A stretch of 12,630 nucleotides of DNA. It comes from CAG-882 sp050874385. GTDB lineage: Bacteria; Bacillota; Clostridia; Lachnospirales; Lachnospiraceae. Below are positions 11,680-12,630 of this stretch, one piece after another (the stretch's first letter is position 1; each line of letters begins with the position of its first letter). Made by a program: the position numbers and the translations under genes. The notes below the pieces were generated by a model. It worked only from the letters and a program-made list of their open reading frames with translations, searched no databases and was not told the origin of the DNA. The stretch lies in the NCBI GenBank assembly GCA_050874385.1, contig JBNMKO010000092.1, forward strand, positions 1 to 12,630. Direction: 5' to 3'.

Positions 11680-12630
11680 CTACTTTTTTAAATTTTTTAA
11701 ATTGAGATACAATACAAATCCCGCTCCAATCAAAAGTACAATCACCACCGCCAAAACAAGAACCATCTTAATGCCGCCAAATTCGGAAGTGCTGCTGTTT
11801 CCTGTCATCTGAATTTCCTCAGAAGTCTTCTCCTGCTGGCTTGTATCTGCTGTGCTCTCCAAATTCGATTTATTCGGCTCAAGCTGTACGCTGCCTGCCG
11901 TCGTCAAACCTTCACTGGCATTGTCTGATGCTGACGGCTTGGCACTGCTGTCACTGTCGGTTTGGTTATTTCCCTGCGCATTGCCCTGATTATTCTTCAC
12001 ACTGTCCGAGCCTGTCGTGCTGCTCTGATTTACACTAGTTGTTGTCTCTGTCTGTCCCGGCTTCTGTGTCGTTGTCTCAGACTGATTTGTCCCTGCTGTC
12101 GGTTCTGACTGTCCCGGTGTCTGTGTCGTTGTCTCCGTCTCGCCCGACTTTTCTGTCGTCGTCTCAGGCTGCCTGTTTGACTCCGTTGTTGTCTCTGTCT
12201 GTCCCGGTTTCCTCGTTTCCGTCTCAGTCTCCCTTGGCTTTTCCGTTGTGGTCTCCGTCTGTCCCAGCTTCTCTGTCGTTGTCTCTGTCTGTCCCGGTTT
12301 CTCTGTCGTTGTCTCCGTCTCGCTTGGCTTCTGCGTCGTTGTCTCTGTCTGTCCCGGTTTCTCTGTCGTCGTCTCTGTCTGTGTCTCTCCCGATGTCTCC
12401 GTTGTCGTCTCCGGCTGTGTAGTTGTGCTCTCCTTGTCAAGCTCTACCGAATCGGACTTCACAGCAGAAAGTGTGCGGCTGCCAAAAGCAGAATTTGCTA
12501 CCTCGAGCGAACCCTTTTTATAGCTCACGGTTGCGGACAGTGTATCTTTCGATGACTTGTCGCCGACTGAAATCTCGCCGAGAAAAACGGTATCGTTCTC
12601 GTCAAAGATTACACCCTTGCCCACCACAAA
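11680..12630 (-). CDS. C-terminal part of a Thr/Glu-rich repeat surface protein with membrane anchor
   Basis: The frame is open to the right edge of the window, so the true start lies outside; the GTG at 12627 is probably just an internal Val. Counting from that codon, residues 1-62 look like the end of a beta-rich extracellular domain (TVFLGEISVGD, LSATVSYKKGSLEVANSAF). Residues 67-198 are a low-complexity stalk of about a dozen imperfect decapeptides of type ETTTEKPGQT. Residues 199-285 are Ser/Asn/Gln-rich. Residues 288-308 are a membrane helix (MVLVLAVVIVLLIGAGFVLY), followed by NLKNLKK. There is no LPxTG sortase motif, so anchoring is by the helix. The design is a wall-spanning stalk holding an exposed domain. 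A cohesin-like or adhesin domain upstream is possible but cannot be confirmed. Confidence 0.8.
   Translation of the reverse strand, partial: FVVGKGVIFDENDTVFLGEISVGDKSSKDTLSATVSYKKGSLEVANSAFGSRTLSAVKSDSVELDKESTTTQPETTTETSGETQTETTTEKPGQTETTTQKPSETETTTEKPGQTETTTEKLGQTETTTEKPRETETETRKPGQTETTTESNRQPETTTEKSGETETTTQTPGQSEPTAGTNQSETTTQKPGQTETTTSVNQSSTTGSDSVKNNQGNAQGNNQTDSDSSAKPSASDNASEGLTTAGSVQLEPNKSNLESTADTSQQEKTSEEIQMTGNSSTSEFGGIKMVLVLAVVIVLLIGAGFVLYLNLKNLKK
12034..12429 (-). repeat. Imperfect 30-bp tandem repeats encoding ETTTEKPGQT-type decapeptides
   Basis: About 13 units with a 30-bp period encode variants of ETTTEKPGQT (EKPGQ, QKPSE, EKLGQ, EKPRE, RKPGQ, ESNRQ, EKSGE, QTPGQ). The register is kept exactly over ten consecutive units and drifts by one residue near GTNQSE. 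The repeat keeps other frames open on both strands, which creates long spurious reading frames here. Confidence 0.85.

Noticed and set aside
12034..12429. CRISPR-like array
   Set aside because: The units are contiguous 30-bp coding repeats without spacers, and they translate into a coherent peptide repeat.
12030..12523. Overlapping 127-, 136- and 91-codon reading frames on both strands
   Set aside because: They are open only because the 30-bp repeat has a period divisible by three. Their products are Arg/Gln or Ser/Val low complexity without starts or ribosome binding sites.

Overview
The window looks like chromosomal DNA of an anaerobic gut or rumen member of the Clostridia, most likely Lachnospiraceae. 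The reasons are the AT-rich intergenic DNA, strong GGAGG-type ribosome binding sites, a DUF1703-type AAA protein typical of that family, an IS200/IS605 element, and Rex-type operators of clostridial form (TTGTTAA-N4-TTAACAA). The genus cannot be fixed from the sequence alone.

Layout, left to right. (1) Positions 1-330 hold the 5' part of an IS200/IS605-family tnpB on the minus strand, cut by the window edge, with a subterminal hairpin at its probable left end. (2) 458-2035 is a predicted P-loop ATPase fused to a PD-(D/E)XK nuclease domain. (3) 2047-5272 is a small regulated module: a MerR-family regulator, then an SDR oxidoreductase and an OFA-type MFS transporter. The same 20-bp dyad (ACCTTAAA-N4-CTTTAAAG) occurs in the regulator's own leader and inside a 19-bp-spaced MerR-type promoter ahead of the SDR gene. 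A Rex-like site lies just downstream of that promoter. (4) A bidirectional terminator at 5357-5410 separates this from a minus-strand operon that reads from about 9150 down to 5570: AAA ATPase, RloB-like Toprim protein, PlsC acyltransferase, NUDIX hydrolase. (5) 9087-9436 is a divergent regulatory region with one promoter for the minus-strand operon and two candidate promoters for pncB. Each candidate pncB promoter is followed by a Rex-like palindrome. (6) 9437-10894 is pncB, nicotinate phosphoribosyltransferase, ended by a terminator. (7) On the minus strand, 11020-11595 is a membrane-anchored protein with a Lys-rich tail, and 11680-12630 is the C-terminal part of a Thr/Glu-rich repeat surface protein.

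The most interesting item is the two-gene ATPase plus Toprim/RloB pair (7755-9086 and 7159-7752). It has the architecture of anti-phage systems such as PARIS and RloA/RloB. The RloB reading frame stops early, but its family-like C-terminal part continues in the -1 frame (to 6944). The overlap of the two frames contains a textbook -1 slippery heptamer, T_TTA_AAG, at 7171-7177. This is either a programmed frameshift in a defence effector, a one-base lesion, or a sequencing error; the sequence alone cannot decide.

The second theme is redox control. A perfect clostridial Rex consensus lies ahead of pncB, a gene of NAD salvage. A 13-of-14 match lies at the start of the SDR/MFS transcript, so NADH/NAD+ status may gate both NAD supply and an NAD(P)-dependent oxidoreductase.
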